A stretch of DNA of 38,479 nucleotides from Spongospora subterranea (lineage: Eukaryota; Endomyxa; Phytomyxea; Plasmodiophorida; Plasmodiophoridae), in NCBI GenBank assembly GCA_900404475.1, contig OUQQ01000128.1:1-38479 (forward strand), given 5' to 3'. Numbering within the stretch: the stretch's first letter is position 1; the number at the start of each line of letters is the position of its first letter. Shown here piece after piece: positions 26,901-37,365 of the stretch. Below the pieces are notes generated by a model that saw nothing but the letters and a program-made list of their open reading frames with translations, was not told where the DNA came from and made no database searches. Made by a program: the position numbers and the translations under genes.

Positions 26901-29244
26901 TGCCGTTACGTAAGTTTGCCTACAACATCAGGACTTCTCGCTCATAAGAGTCAGGGTGTCTATATTGATCATGATGCACATGGGCTTAATGCACGTAAAG
27001 ACTGTCAAAGATGATGCTCCAGTTGCCATGGACGCGAATGATCATGCGCCTGTCGATTCTCTCCAGTTAGGTAAGCTAGTTTCAGTGACCCGCAGTACAG
27101 TTTTGCGAAAATAGCTGAAAATGCCATTAGGATGCAAAGCGATTTTGAGCCTAACCCGGATTTTGAAAAACGGGCGCCTCATCGTCCGCGAAGTGGATGA
27201 TGCAATCTCCATGTGTGGGACGGTGTACCATTTGCGCGATGTTATTTTCGATTCTCGTATGAAATGGGAAACAGACCGGGTCTCAGCTGCTCAATCTGAA
27301 GTCTATCTGGAAAAATGTGTACAGTATTTACAGAGGTTAAGTGTTAGTATTCACTCATATTGGGTACTGACTGCGAAGACAGATATGCCTATCTTGTCTG
27401 TGTCAATTCATATTTACATGACCGGTTCAAGAACAAGCTCTCTGTATGTTCTATGTTTTTCGCAAGTTTTCACTGGAATAATCGCTCTACAGGCAGATAC
27501 TACGTTTTCGACTTGGTTAGCAAACCGCGGTGAAATTGGTTTATGGATGGAAAACTGTAGAAATCAGCCTTTAGACGCCGTGAAACTCCCAGCAATTTTA
27601 GCCACGGATCAGAGCTCTCAAGTTTTTGAAAACAGAACAGGTTTCATTAATTTTCTTCAATATATCACTAGACTGAACATTTTCTGCAGGGTCAGTCCTT
27701 GTCCCTCTTTCTGTCCTTAAAGGGGATTATTTCCCCGGGTCACAGCGTCAAGATCTTCTGCCGATTCTCGAAGGGGCGCCAAACTTTCGTCTTATCGATA
27801 CCATGCGCATTGTGGGTGTCGCTGTCCCTACACAGGTTTGATCTAGGCATTTTTTAAGATGCAGGGATTAAAGCTTTTGCAGATCGGCGTCAAAAATGTT
27901 ATTGCCCAAGTTAAGAGTCGTTTGCCTGAGGTCGAACTGGTGTGGATGAACCTACGCGAAGAACCATTACTTTATATCAACTCTTTCCCGTTTGTTCTCA
28001 GGTGATTTATGCGCGTAAACATTTTCGCTTCTTTATACCTACTGTTCGCAGAGATGTAGATAATCCGTACACCAATCTGATTCATACTGGAATCACCACC
28101 CGGCGTGTTGAAGCTATGGAAAAACAGCTTAAGCGTGATATTCTTGAGGTCCGCGGAATGTGTTTTCCAGACGTTTTCAGACTATAGCTTGTCGATAGGA
28201 AGCTAAAAAATATGGAGGAAGAATATTACTGCATGATGAAGGGGAAGACGGCAACTTGATTTCGTTCTGGGAAGATGTTGATGGAGCTGAGGACGTTTTG
28301 ACGTAGGGTCAATCTCCCACGAGTGTTCGGTCTTGGTGACGCATTTTAAAACATACAGGTGTCGTGAAATGTTTTCACGGTCGTTGCTTGGCGAGCAGAT
28401 GTATCATCGTATTCCGATTACGGATGAGCACGCCCCGTTACCTGGTAATCAGACGTCTGTTTTCGGCATTGTCGTTTTTGTGTAAATTTTTACTGATTTC
28501 GTAAAATGCCAAATTCTAACAATTTTTCCTACATTATATAGAGACATTCGATCAAATTTTGAACGTTCTGAAGACGACGCCGCCGAGCTCCAATTTTTGT
28601 GTGGCCTGGAACTGTCAGATGGGTCGTGGCAGGACGACAACCGGTCAGTAAATTTCCAGCGCGATCCGTGAATTCGCCTCAGTTTGATATTTTACAGGAA
28701 TGGTGATTTCGTCTTTACTCTCCTTGCACTGGCCAGGTTCGAATATCGCTCTTGAAGACAACTCTCTACCAGAAACGATATCTAGCGTAGTAAGATTGTT
28801 GCGCTTGAATGTTTGCGCCCGTTGACCAGGTTCAGGTGAGTGATCACTCTGCTGGATTTTACAAGGCAATTCAAAGTCTCATCCGAGTCCTGCCGAATGG
28901 ACCCGCCATCAAAGCCGAAACTGATCGAGTTATCGATTTGTGCAGGTTTGTCGCAAGAGTCGATCATTCAATGACTGTTTGGTTTATCAGTGTCTAGTGT
29001 CATGCAAAACCTTAGACTTATCATCCTGGAAATGAAACAGCGTTCTACATCGGCGGTTACGCAAGCTGCCAGGGAAGAGTGCAGCATTCGCTCCAAACAG
29101 TTTCTTGTTCGATATTTCTATCTTATCGCATTCAATGCCTACCTGTGGGATTGCGGGCCGCAACATTTTGCCGCATCATTTCAATCATGGATTGACGACC
29201 GCCCGGAAATCACTAATCATCTTATCAATGTTGAAGTTATATGA
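23986..29244 (+). CDS. paladin-type protein with three phosphatase domains
   Basis: The gene has about twenty short introns and encodes three tandem paladin (PALD1-like) cysteine-phosphatase units. Each unit has the block PVRWISLREEP..VYVNNRPFVLRE..RLELIESRLKQDIL or a variant of it. Each also has a catalytic loop of the CxxGxGR type: FSCQMGGGRST (25180-25212), NCQNGRGRSA (26817-26895, split by an intron), and NCQMGRGRTTTG (28610-28640). Each unit then has an I/LxxLxRxLxxG helix, an E/DxxIDxC segment and a xFxLIAFNAYL segment. Paladins resemble bacterial PTP-like phytases and are reported to act on phosphoinositides in vertebrates; the substrate here is inferred. All three loops keep Cys and Arg. 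The start is ATG 23986 (MSNQGPPASSDAD, disordered), and the end is ..NHLINVEVI with TGA. The stop faces a membrane-protein gene 97 bases away. Confidence 0.88.
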
Positions 29245-29341
29245 AGTCTGAAATAGATAAAGCTTTTTATGTTGATGTGAAAAAACCGTCGCAAATGCCA
29301 ACTATATATATGTAGCAAGATTAGGTAGAATGTTGATAACT

Positions 29342-29764
29342 TTACATGTCGAATTCCGGGAGAATTGCCGTCGCCTCTTCGTCATTAATTTTAGAATAGA
29401 ATGATGTCGTGGCCCAAAGCATGTAGATATATAGGGGTGTAGCAAATACCCAATTCGAGCTGTATAGAATAGAACTAGCTACCGCCATAAACAGACCTAG
29501 AAAAGAAACCAGGACAGACAGTTTTGCCATTAGTTTCCCTCGTTTGTAGGAAGCACGAATCCAAATAAAACTAGAGCCCGAAATGAACGCCAGCAAGATC
29601 AACAACCAGAGTCTTTGAGATAGGCCTTGTCCGCGGGCATCGGGGCGGAACGAAACGATGATGTCTTTGACGATGACAATGCCCATCAACAAGCTGAAGC
29701 ATCCTGCGACAACGAGCCCTTGTTCAAGGTTAGCCTTGCAGCATTGAGGTCGTTGTAATGCCAT
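29342..29764 (-). CDS. four-helix membrane protein, unrecognised
   Basis: A single-exon gene of 140 residues starting MALQRPQCCKANLEQG. Four hydrophobic segments are evident: VVAGCFSLLMGIVIVKDIIV, LWLLILLAFISGSSFIWI, LSVLVSFLGLFMAVASSILY and WVFATPLYIYMLWATTSFY. Short loops with Arg/Lys lie between them, and an acidic tail (INDEEATAILPEFDM) closes the protein. No signal peptide beyond the first helix is obvious. The arrangement suggests a small endomembrane protein. I cannot name a family. It ends facing the paladin gene and starts about 230 bases after the stop of the Eyes-absent gene on the same strand. Confidence 0.7.
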   Translation of the reverse strand: MALQRPQCCKANLEQGLVVAGCFSLLMGIVIVKDIIVSFRPDARGQGLSQRLWLLILLAFISGSSFIWIRASYKRGKLMAKLSVLVSFLGLFMAVASSILYSSNWVFATPLYIYMLWATTSFYSKINDEEATAILPEFDM

Positions 29765-29995
29765 TCCCTTTGATGAACTGTGCAATCGCTTTCACAATAA
29801 TCGAATGAACATGTTACCCCATTCACACACAGCACAGCAACTTCGGCGTCCCCTCGTCACACACTGACATTCCGCGTCGTGGATGGCACATCGTCCCGAC
29901 CTGAAACACCGGGACGAGTCGACAGTCGCTTTGTACTGTGGCACACTGTGCACACGCAGATACAGGATATGGTTCAGCTAAACTGTGTAACTGGT

Positions 29996-31826
29996 TCAAC
30001 CTGTATTGATACTTTGAGAGAACATACTGAGGTCGTCAATAGTTCTGATGCGTGTGAAAGCGACTTGAGCATGGCCATTGGAGAACTCGGCACAGGCTAG
30101 TTCTTCTTCAATGTCGTCGCCAATCACCTTGTAGTTGCATTTTGCCCCGAATCTTTGCAGGATTGTGCAGAACACCGTTTTCTTTGAGACGTCACGTGAA
30201 CTGCCACATTGATTAAGTAGAACGTTGTTCAGCAAACAAGTCATTACCTATATACATTTTCAACTGGAATAAACGGGGAAAGGCCAAAAACTATCAATTT
30301 AACCAATGTAGGAATGAGTTGTCCAGAAGAGACAAGAACGTTGGTGCCACCACTAGATCCCCAAATCTCTGTACCGGCAGGTTACCAATCGACTGCACGT
30401 TTGGGAACTACGTGCTCTACCTTCAAGAATGTATCTTGACAGCGACAGCCATCCATTCGACAGGGAATCGACCTCATTTACGGCGTTCAACAAATCATGG
30501 TGCCTTGAAACCATCTCAGTCAACGGTTTTTTATATCGTGACCGCAATTCTCGGTATCGATATGAAAGGAGGCGTTCATCAGTTTTTCCATTCATCCCAA
30601 TCGTTAGCTCCTGGTTAAAATTATAACCATCCAACAAAACAAAGTCGTCTGAATTGCTAAGCGAGTCGACGTGGACCTAAGATAAATGCTCATTTCATTG
30701 TTGCAATATGAGTCACAATCACAGTCGTACTTGATCACATTGCTCTAATTGTTTGAAAAAGAACCAGTTGTCTGCAATGTCAAAAATGTGATTGCACAGG
30801 GTATCTCCCAGCAGCTTGACCCTCTCTTCATCATCCCAAGTGAACCTTAGCGCATTTCAGAAGGCTACGACGTATACGGTAACAATTCACCTTTCCGAAT
30901 ATCGTTTCAAATCCATGAGGCTATTCAGCAAAATCAGAGTCTCATCGAGATCCCATACGTACTGCACTAGCAACAACATGTAAACAAATGGAAATACAAT
31001 CGAAAAGCTGACCATACAATGTTGTGGGTCGCTGAGGCTGACTGGGAATCTGCATCATCATTGCTCTCTGCACGATAAACATGACATCCAAGACCGAAAT
31101 CAATCGCGCCTTGATACGGAACCTTTCCATCCCAGTCGCAAACTCTGAACATCAGTTAAGTAACAAAGTCGATGTTTGATTGCTGATTTGGAACCTTTGC
31201 CATACTTCCAAAAACTCAGCAGAGTCCGGCTCGTTTTTTGGCCGTAGAGTATTATCCAAGCGTTGCTTCTTTTGCGAGTTCCTGGCATCTTCAAAGGAAA
31301 ACTCTGTCGCCTTGGCTTTTACTTTTGAAGTACTGATATCATTATCAACAAATATGAAAATGTATAGGCCCGTCACGTCTAACCTTCTTTCTTTCACCGT
31401 ACTTTCAACATTTTCTAGAACTTTTATCGCATTTTGTATGTGATTACGCTCAAATATTTGGTTCGTCTGCCAAAACAGCAACTTGACCCGAATGTCTGAA
31501 ATTTTGCACTTGCCGCTTGCAACCGAGGCAGATATCGCTGAACGAGACAGAATTCGACAAAGTCTCGGTCCTAAAATCATGTTCAATATTGCAGTTAGAC
31601 TTTCTCGATATTGAGGGGCTATACCTGCAATTTGTTTGAACAGTGCCCACGCATCGCTATCTGACAACCGGTCAAATACCTCCAAAACCATCATTAATTT
31701 ATCAGGAGAGGAGCGGGAAGTTGAAATCAGGGAATGGAGAAATTCCTCGCACAAGACGCGACGTTCGCCTTCATCTTCGAGCTGCCAATATTTGTCAGTG
31801 AAAGACAGCAATTGGTCGTCAGCCAT
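29996..31826 (-). CDS. EYA: Eyes-absent (EYA) family HAD phosphatase with extra helical N-terminus
   Basis: The C-terminal part is a full EYA domain. Motif I is YVWDLDETLILLNSL (DxDxT at 30939-30953). Next come RYRELRSRYKKPL, NVLVSSGQLIPTLVKL, FIPVENVY, KKTVFCTILQRFG with the HAD lysine, and KVIGDDIEEEL with the metal-binding Asp pair. It ends IRTIDDLSMFSQSINTG. EYA is an aspartate-based phosphatase, often a tyrosine phosphatase. The first 200 or so residues (MADDQLLSFTDKYWQLEDE onward) are helical and unlike plant or animal EYA. An intron of about 46 bases joins EVWQR to VCDWDGKVPYQG in phase, so this region belongs to the same protein. Another joins ATHNI to YVWDLDE. Start ATG is at 31824-31826; upstream in-frame codons look non-coding. 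Function of the N-terminus is unknown. Confidence 0.9.
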
Positions 31827-31899
31827 TGGAAGACGGCTATTGACCAATCTGATTTTTGCAGAATAAAACCGCAATTCCCTGATGATGAGTGACGAAAAC

Positions 31900-33150
31900 C
31901 CAATCCGCGATGCAGCCCTTGACTGGTGGGGAGATGTAGCCCTGTAACTGGGAGACGCAGTCCCGTCAACTGACGTTTCTAGAGTGGGCCCCGCCCTAAA
32001 ACAGGAGATGTGTTGGCCCTGTGACTGGAAGTGCTGGAGATGTCGCAACTCGCCCTGCTATGATGTTACCCGGACGGCGTCCACTCTACTCGTGTAATCG
32101 TTTCATGATCACTCTGACGCTGGCGCCGTTGGTCATTCAAATGACAGTGGATGGACGGGGGCCATCTATTTCACGCACTTTATCCTCATTTTCACAGCTT
32201 TCATTGACATTTGCAATGAATGGTTTTTTTTTTAGCGTTTTTTGGACGCAGCAAGCTCGTGTTTAAGATTGTTTTCAGCGTTGGTTTGAAGGCTGGAAGG
32301 ACGGGCGTAAAACATGTGCTTGCCGCTTGACTCGGATGTCAGAAGGTTTATCGGCTTCACCATCCCCCTAGCCAGGAACAATGTTTTATAACATGGGGTT
32401 CACGTAGCGAGACGCAGTTCCTCGTCGAGCGTCTAGCTCGTTAAAAGCGATAACGACGGGGAACGCAATTTTTCAGATGAGATCGATTGTATTCAACAGA
32501 CGACATCGAATCAATGGACGACGTCTCGCTGAATTTGGGAGCATGTTGTCGAGCGGTTTACAATCCCAGCAGTCCAGCCCCTACGTTTGAGCAAATGCCA
32601 GCCTTAAACGTGAGATATGTGCAAAGTAAGCGGATTCTAATCCCCCACGTGCTCATCATACATTGCCAATGGATTACTGTCGTGTTTTCAGCAATACGCC
32701 ATATATACTTCTGAAATTCCCGGTTCCATTTGGCAATACTACGAGAGCTTGACCTCGCCGGTGATCGATAAAACTCGCCGATCGCGACTGCCCATGACGA
32801 TCTTCGCAACTGTATCGCCTCGATGCTGTATCATGTCTTGACATTCTCTTTCCTCAGACCGTCGCTCAGCGGCAATATCGGCGATCGATCTGGCATTCAA
32901 TGCCAAAATCACGAATCTGCAATCGCCGCTCCTCGAACTACCCTGATTTGCTCAAACACATAAGTGGTCGTCGCGATAAAACGCTCCTGTATTCCGACCG
33001 TCGGAAACCGCCTCAATTTCTGCACTTGATCGATCGAACTGTGGGAATGGCGCTACCAAACCATGGGGGTTGTGGCTTTCGCTTGTTTTCCCGGAGATGA
33101 TTGTGCCGCGTAATGAACGGTGTGGGGTCCATCCCGACATCAGCGCGCTG
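31900..33150 (+). other. stretch with uncertain plus-strand exons
   Basis: No gene is firmly supported. A plus frame from 32487 (MYSTDDIESMDDVSLNLGAC) is followed, after a possible GTAAGC...TTTTCAG interval (32628-32690), by a coding-like block with SEIPGSIWQYYESLTSPV and then by SAAISAIDLAFNAKITNLQ ending at 32946. The phases do not join by simple introns. A tetra-stop-free T run lies at 32224-32233. Near 31930-32040 the words ccctgtaactgg and ccctgtgactgg form an imperfect direct repeat. Confidence 0.3.
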
Positions 33151-33151
33151 C

Positions 33152-33220
33152 TCAATGATTGGTCCACGATTGGTCCACCGCAACAGCAACGGCGTTGATG
33201 CGGTTTTCAATGATTGGTCC
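33152..33220. promoter_or_regulatory. repeated ATTGG (inverted CCAAT) boxes
   Basis: The 14-mer tcaatgattggtcc occurs at 33152-33165 and again at 33207-33220, with a shorter gattggtcc at 33168-33176. ATTGG is the reverse complement of CCAAT, the binding core of NF-Y in eukaryotes. The cluster lies 90 to 160 bases before the ankyrin gene start, a typical distance. Confidence 0.5.
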
Positions 33221-33310
33221 TCAATAGAAATGTGGCGATCTCGACGTCGCATCGGAAAAGCACACAAAAAGACGATTGGGCATCATTCTTCCAAATGTTG
33301 TTCAGACAAC

Positions 33311-34303
33311 ATGATGAAACTGTTCATAATTTTACCGGTTGATTTGCAGAATGAGGTGCTATCGTGGATCGATCCAGATGCGCTTCAGGAACTGGCCGCC
33401 CTGTGGGCGGATGACCATTTGTACGCCCTGCTCCGTCAACAGATTATCTGGAGAATTCGTTGGTCGTGTTTAGTTCCCCGCTCGGCCATCGCCATGGCCG
33501 TACTTGACCTGGCCAAGGGGGTGATTCACAGGCGCCAGCCGATCAACGACCAACGAACCTTCCACCAGTTCCTCCAGATTTTCATGCGACACGCGATGTA
33601 CGACTTCGCCGCTATCTGCTTCGGACGGCCATATTTCGCTGGTAAAATCGTGAGACTTGCCAGCGTGATCGGGTATAATTCGGTGGAATTGCTCGAGCTC
33701 TGGTTGTCGGCACCGGGCGCCGAACCCCAGCAAAATCGCAACGAGGCCCTGATGGCGGTTTGCGGTCGCGGCGATGCCACGATGGTCAAGCGCCTTCTGC
33801 GCGATGCCCGCGTTGATCCGCTCGCCCGGGGTCAACAAGCCATGGTCGCCGCAGTCGCGTCTGGCAAGGTTTCCGTTGTTCGCGCCTTGTTGGACGATGG
33901 GCGCGTGTCTCCGTCGGCGTCGTCGAACGCGGCGTTGCTCGAAGCGGTCAAGGGGGGATCTGTGCATGTTTGTCGAGCATTGTTGGACGACAATCGTGTG
34001 GATCCTAATGACACCGGGCGTCTGAATCCGATTCTGTTGGCGGTTCATTATCACCAGCGGAAAATCCTGGATTTGCTGCTGCAAGATGGTCGCTCGGACC
34101 CAACATATGGCGACAATGAACCAATACGACAGGCGATGGCCAAAGGCCAGCACCAGATTGCCAAATCACTGATCGCTAATCATCGAGTGACCGATCTCAT
34201 ATTGGAACACGGGTTTCCCAGTTCTGTTCGGAACCGGTCGCGGTCGTTGCGCCACAAAAAACGCGAACTCAGCCGTTTTGTGCACTATGTTCAATCCAAA
34301 TAG
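33311..34303 (+). CDS. F-box-like/ankyrin-repeat protein
   Basis: A single-exon gene of 330 residues. The N-terminus (MMKLFIILPVDLQNEVLSWI) resembles a short F-box-like helix pair. It is followed by ankyrin-like units with the diagnostic pattern LLxDxRVDPxxxxxxALxxAxxxGxxxVxRALLDD: RLLRDARVDPLARG, ALLDDGRVSPSASS, ALLDDNRVDPNDTG, LLLQDGRSDPTYGD. This architecture forms lineage-expanded families in amoebae, chytrids and large DNA viruses, probably as substrate adaptors for ubiquitin ligases; the role here is inferred. The Met at 33311 is preferred because the in-frame region upstream is non-repetitive and carries the CCAAT-box cluster. The gene is GC-rich and intronless, unlike the middle of the window. 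Confidence 0.78.
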   Translation: MMKLFIILPVDLQNEVLSWIDPDALQELAALWADDHLYALLRQQIIWRIRWSCLVPRSAIAMAVLDLAKGVIHRRQPINDQRTFHQFLQIFMRHAMYDFAAICFGRPYFAGKIVRLASVIGYNSVELLELWLSAPGAEPQQNRNEALMAVCGRGDATMVKRLLRDARVDPLARGQQAMVAAVASGKVSVVRALLDDGRVSPSASSNAALLEAVKGGSVHVCRALLDDNRVDPNDTGRLNPILLAVHYHQRKILDLLLQDGRSDPTYGDNEPIRQAMAKGQHQIAKSLIANHRVTDLILEHGFPSSVRNRSRSLRHKKRELSRFVHYVQSK

Positions 34304-34551
34304 TATAAACTGTATGATGTATTGAAGATGTCTGAGAATCCATACGCTTTGCACACAAAGCAACGTTCAGACAACGCTGACCAAATATCGCTAGAATGAC
34401 GCACAACTTCACATCAACTTATACCTTTCTTGTATTACGAATTCGCCTTCGCCACCGATACTCTTTTGTCGTTGTATATGTTTGTACGCGTTGACAGTGT
34501 GAATTTGCCCAGCTCTCGTTAAATATTGGCGAGGAACCAGGACAGGCGGCA

Positions 34552-34777
34552 ATGCTTTCGTCGGTCAATATCAATCAAATACTCCATTGGACAATGGGCT
34601 CCACATTGACCACCGCGCTCACCGAGTCGTAACGAGCCCGATCTCGATTTGCTACACTGGACCCCCGAGCTAAGGAGCGACCGCGAACGGGCAGATCCGT
34701 TCGCGCGCGTTGGGCTGCACGCGGCAGGCCAACAGCAGCTGGTAGCAGGAACGACAAACTGCTTCACCATTGTCTGA
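34552..34777 (+). CDS. possible small two-exon gene (50 residues)
   Basis: A coding-like stretch at 34637-34777 contains LDLLHWTPELRSDRERADPF and ends in TGA. It joins in phase, across a 73-base GT-AG interval, to a four-codon start exon at 34552. A short peptide with such a junction could be chance. No family is recognised, and longer upstream exons are possible. Confidence 0.27.
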
Positions 34778-34881
34778 CAGAAGCTATTCAAACCCATTCA
34801 CCAGCCCCGGATTTCGCAGAACGCCATCCGAAATGATGACCGTTCTCCCATGTCATCAGTCTCAGGTTCGCACTGAGAAAT

Positions 34882-35380
34882 TCAGGGCATCCGGGCGTCT
34901 ATCTCAACATCATCCACAAAAAACTGATCGGTAAATTCGGTGATCGCCGAGTCAAAGGTGGTGATGATGGCGGCCCTCGCCATTGGAATGGTTTCGCTAT
35001 GGAAAGGCGTTTAATATCGCTTCAACGGAGGAAACACTTTCCCTCTCTGATATCAGTATTTGAGTTCGGAATACACGATCTCACATAGCGCCTTCATTGC
35101 CTTTAGTAATCACGACTGCTGGTTTCATAAACAGCTCGTTTTGCGGGCGCTTCCGCCCTATGTTGTTTGAGTACGTTGGTATTGCACCACGACAATACCT
35201 GTTAAAACTCTCAAAAATCGGGTAAAGGGTGTCGTCCTGTTGATCATATGTATTGAAAGACTGAGGTGCAATAGTGCCGTCGTTCATATCGGTGATGATG
35301 AAAACTCCTGTGAATATGACAGAGCGCAGACAATATGCAGCGAAGGAACTCTCATTCTCAATGACGATTGCCAACGACAA
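34882..35380 (-). CDS. possible multi-exon gene, unrecognised
   Basis: Two coding-like blocks lie on the minus strand. The larger, 35081-35380, contains FIITDMNDGTIAPQSFNTYD and PAVVITKGNEGA. A smaller one at 34882-34983 contains AIITTFDSAITEFTDQFFVD and ends in TGA. A GTGAGA donor directly follows the first block, and AG sites lie between them, but I could not find a phase-perfect join. The 5' end is unknown. No domain is recognised. Confidence 0.35.
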
Positions 35381-35399
35381 TAGCTTGATTCTGGATCCA

Positions 35400-36320
35400 C
35401 CACATGAAACCAGTTGCCTCTCTCAGCGTCATTCTTGGACGCACGAGCCCGTCTGGAAAGAATGGGTGGCGTCACCCATCTCCATCTCCCTCGGGCGAGT
35501 GCTGACGTTCCGGCGCGGTCGCCAGAAGCGGCGACACCCTCCCGATGGAAGTCGGTTGCTCGCAGGGGCGTTGTAAATGGACCCGCGATCGTGTCGGTGG
35601 TGGAGCATTGGCCTCTGAAACGACCATGTTTGCGATTAAAGTCGTTCGAGTCCCGCCATGTTCAACTACTGGCCGGAAGTGATTTCATCGGAAGGTATCG
35701 CCTCTCTGTCAACCGCACCTGAGCATAATCACTCGCTCGAGGGGGGAGTGTTGGCGCCACGCCTTCCCGTGCGGCTCGTGGCTCTACTTAATTAGCTCAA
35801 GCTATGATCCCTCGGAAAATTACAAGTTTCCTCAACACCAACTAAACAGTTGTTTTCAAAAATGATGTCAACGACAGTTATGAAAACTGTAGTCACCGTT
35901 TGCTGTACTGTTTGACCGATTGGAAACCGACGAACATCGTCCTTTCAAAGGGCCTATTTCTCGCACAAACCGAATCACGCCGGTTTCGGATATGAGATTG
36001 CTATGACATTGGGAACTCTGAAGACCTTATGGTGGAACGGAGGTGTTCCGTGGTGGGTCCTCATCCAGACCTGGTGCTGGCGCGACCTGGATTTACCCAA
36101 ATGCCGGACGAAGTCGAGCAAGCATTGGCAGGTGGCACGCCCATTGGTGATCCACAAACCCCATAACGCGCTAGGAATTTGAACGGCATTTGATTGCGCC
36201 ATGGGCAGGTGCAATTTTGCGCCAGGGACAGGTGGGAACCCCCTACAGTGTACGCAGCACCGACTGCGCATTTACTGTTTGTACAATGATAGTGCGCGAC
36301 AGAATCAGTGATTATGTTGC
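35400..36320. other. stretch with no supported gene
   Basis: Short frames occur on both strands, but none has exon borders, repeats or motifs that I can support. Confidence 0.3.
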
Positions 36321-36325
36321 TAATG

Positions 36326-36330
36326 ATTGG
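36326..36330. promoter_or_regulatory. ATTGG (inverted CCAAT) box of the proteasome gene
   Basis: The word aatgattggctg centred here lies about 110 bases before the proteasome start codon. The context (aatgattgg) matches the boxes before the ankyrin gene. Confidence 0.4.
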
Positions 36331-36364
36331 CTGCGCCCACTTCTGCCCCGTCCGTATCAGTATC

Positions 36365-36389
36365 TCCTCTCTCTCTCTCACACACACAC
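36365..36389. repeat. (CT)n(CA)n microsatellite
   Basis: A pure CT run passes directly into a CA run, about 25 bases in all, some 50 bases before the start codon of the proteasome gene. Confidence 0.85.
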
Positions 36390-36439
36390 TAATTCCTTGA
36401 TCATTTTGATTAACTTATTCTGTCGACAACGATCTCGGA

Positions 36440-37359
36440 ATGTTTCTGACACGAAGCGATTATGATCAGGTAATGGAAACGCGCTCTCGTTTTCGTCAGG
36501 GCAATGCCACCTTGTTGTTCGGAATTGGTACTGATGTGGCCTGATCAGGGTGTGAACACGTTCAGCCCTGAGGGCCGATTGTTTCAAGTCGAATATGCTA
36601 TGGAAGCGATTAAGGTGTCGTTTTTCGTATCGCTTTTTTGGATGTTATTGAGAGAAATTTCAGCTGGGTTCCACAGCCATCGGTATTCAAGTCAAGGATG
36701 GGGTGGTTCTCGCCGTTGAGAAGCGAGTCTCTTCGAAGCTATTGGAGCCATCATCCATCCAGAAAATTGTTGAGATTGACCACCACATTGGAACTGCAAT
36801 CTCCGGTTTAACTGCTGATGCCCGAACTCTTATCGAACACGCCAGAATCCAATCCCAGAACCACTGGTTCGCGTATAATGAAAAACTTCGTGTCAAATCG
36901 TGTGCTCAATCGGTTTGCGATTTGGCTCTTGGGTTTGGAGAGGGCAACGGAGGTAGTTTTTTGTCTGCTGGTGCCACCTGTAGATTTCTATTAACGACTA
37001 ATGTTTAAGGAATGTCGCGCCCATTTGGTGTCGCCATGTTAATTGCTGGTGTTGACGTCGACGGCCCCGTGTTATTCCACTCCGACCCTTCGGGGACCTA
37101 CACTAAATACAAGGCAAAGGCGATCGGCGCCGCATCTGAGGGTGCGCAAACAACGCTGCAAGAAGAGTACAACCCGACCATGACGTTGGCGGAAGCCGAG
37201 AAGCTGGCCCTAACCATCCTGAAACAGGTGATGGAAGAGAAGATCAGCGACGTCAACGTGGAGCTGGCGGTGGTCAGCGCAGCGACAGGGCTCTTCACCA
37301 TTCACACACCTGATCAACTAACAGGCGTCATCTCTCAGCTCTCCGACTCTATCATCTAA
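36440..37359 (+). CDS. PSMA5: 20S proteasome subunit alpha-5
   Basis: Four exons give 244 residues (human alpha-5 has 241). Exon 1 (36440-36469) is [10 protein letters not shown]. Exon 2 (36549-36614) is [20 protein letters not shown].. Exon 3 (36664-36952) contains [25 protein letters not shown]-like [17 protein letters not shown] and NHWFAYNE. Exon 4 (37010-37359) begins [16 protein letters not shown] and contains [15 protein letters not shown] and [13 protein letters not shown]. Introns are 79, 48 (nominally 49) and 57 bases, all GT-AG and in phase. The subunit forms part of the alpha ring that gates the proteolytic core. The conserved N-terminal [13 protein letters not shown] gate region is kept as [13 protein letters not shown]. 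It is a non-catalytic subunit, as expected for the family. Confidence 0.96.
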
Positions 37360-37365
37360 AATCAC

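Noticed and set aside
28730..28745. A ggttcgaat word resembling a tRNA B box
   Set aside because: It lies inside a paladin exon, with no A box, acceptor stem or CCA-side pairing around it.
28645..28869. Minus-strand frame across paladin exons
   Set aside because: The plus strand holds the third phosphatase loop in phase. The minus frame is a shadow.
33470..34153. A 227-codon minus-strand frame opposite the ankyrin gene
   Set aside because: It is antisense to GC-rich ankyrin repeats, a common source of long false frames. It has no motif.
37012..37359. A separate gene starting [13 protein letters not shown]
   Set aside because: It is exon 4 of the proteasome alpha-5 gene. The Met is internal, and the splice at 36953-37009 restores the alpha-5 sequence.
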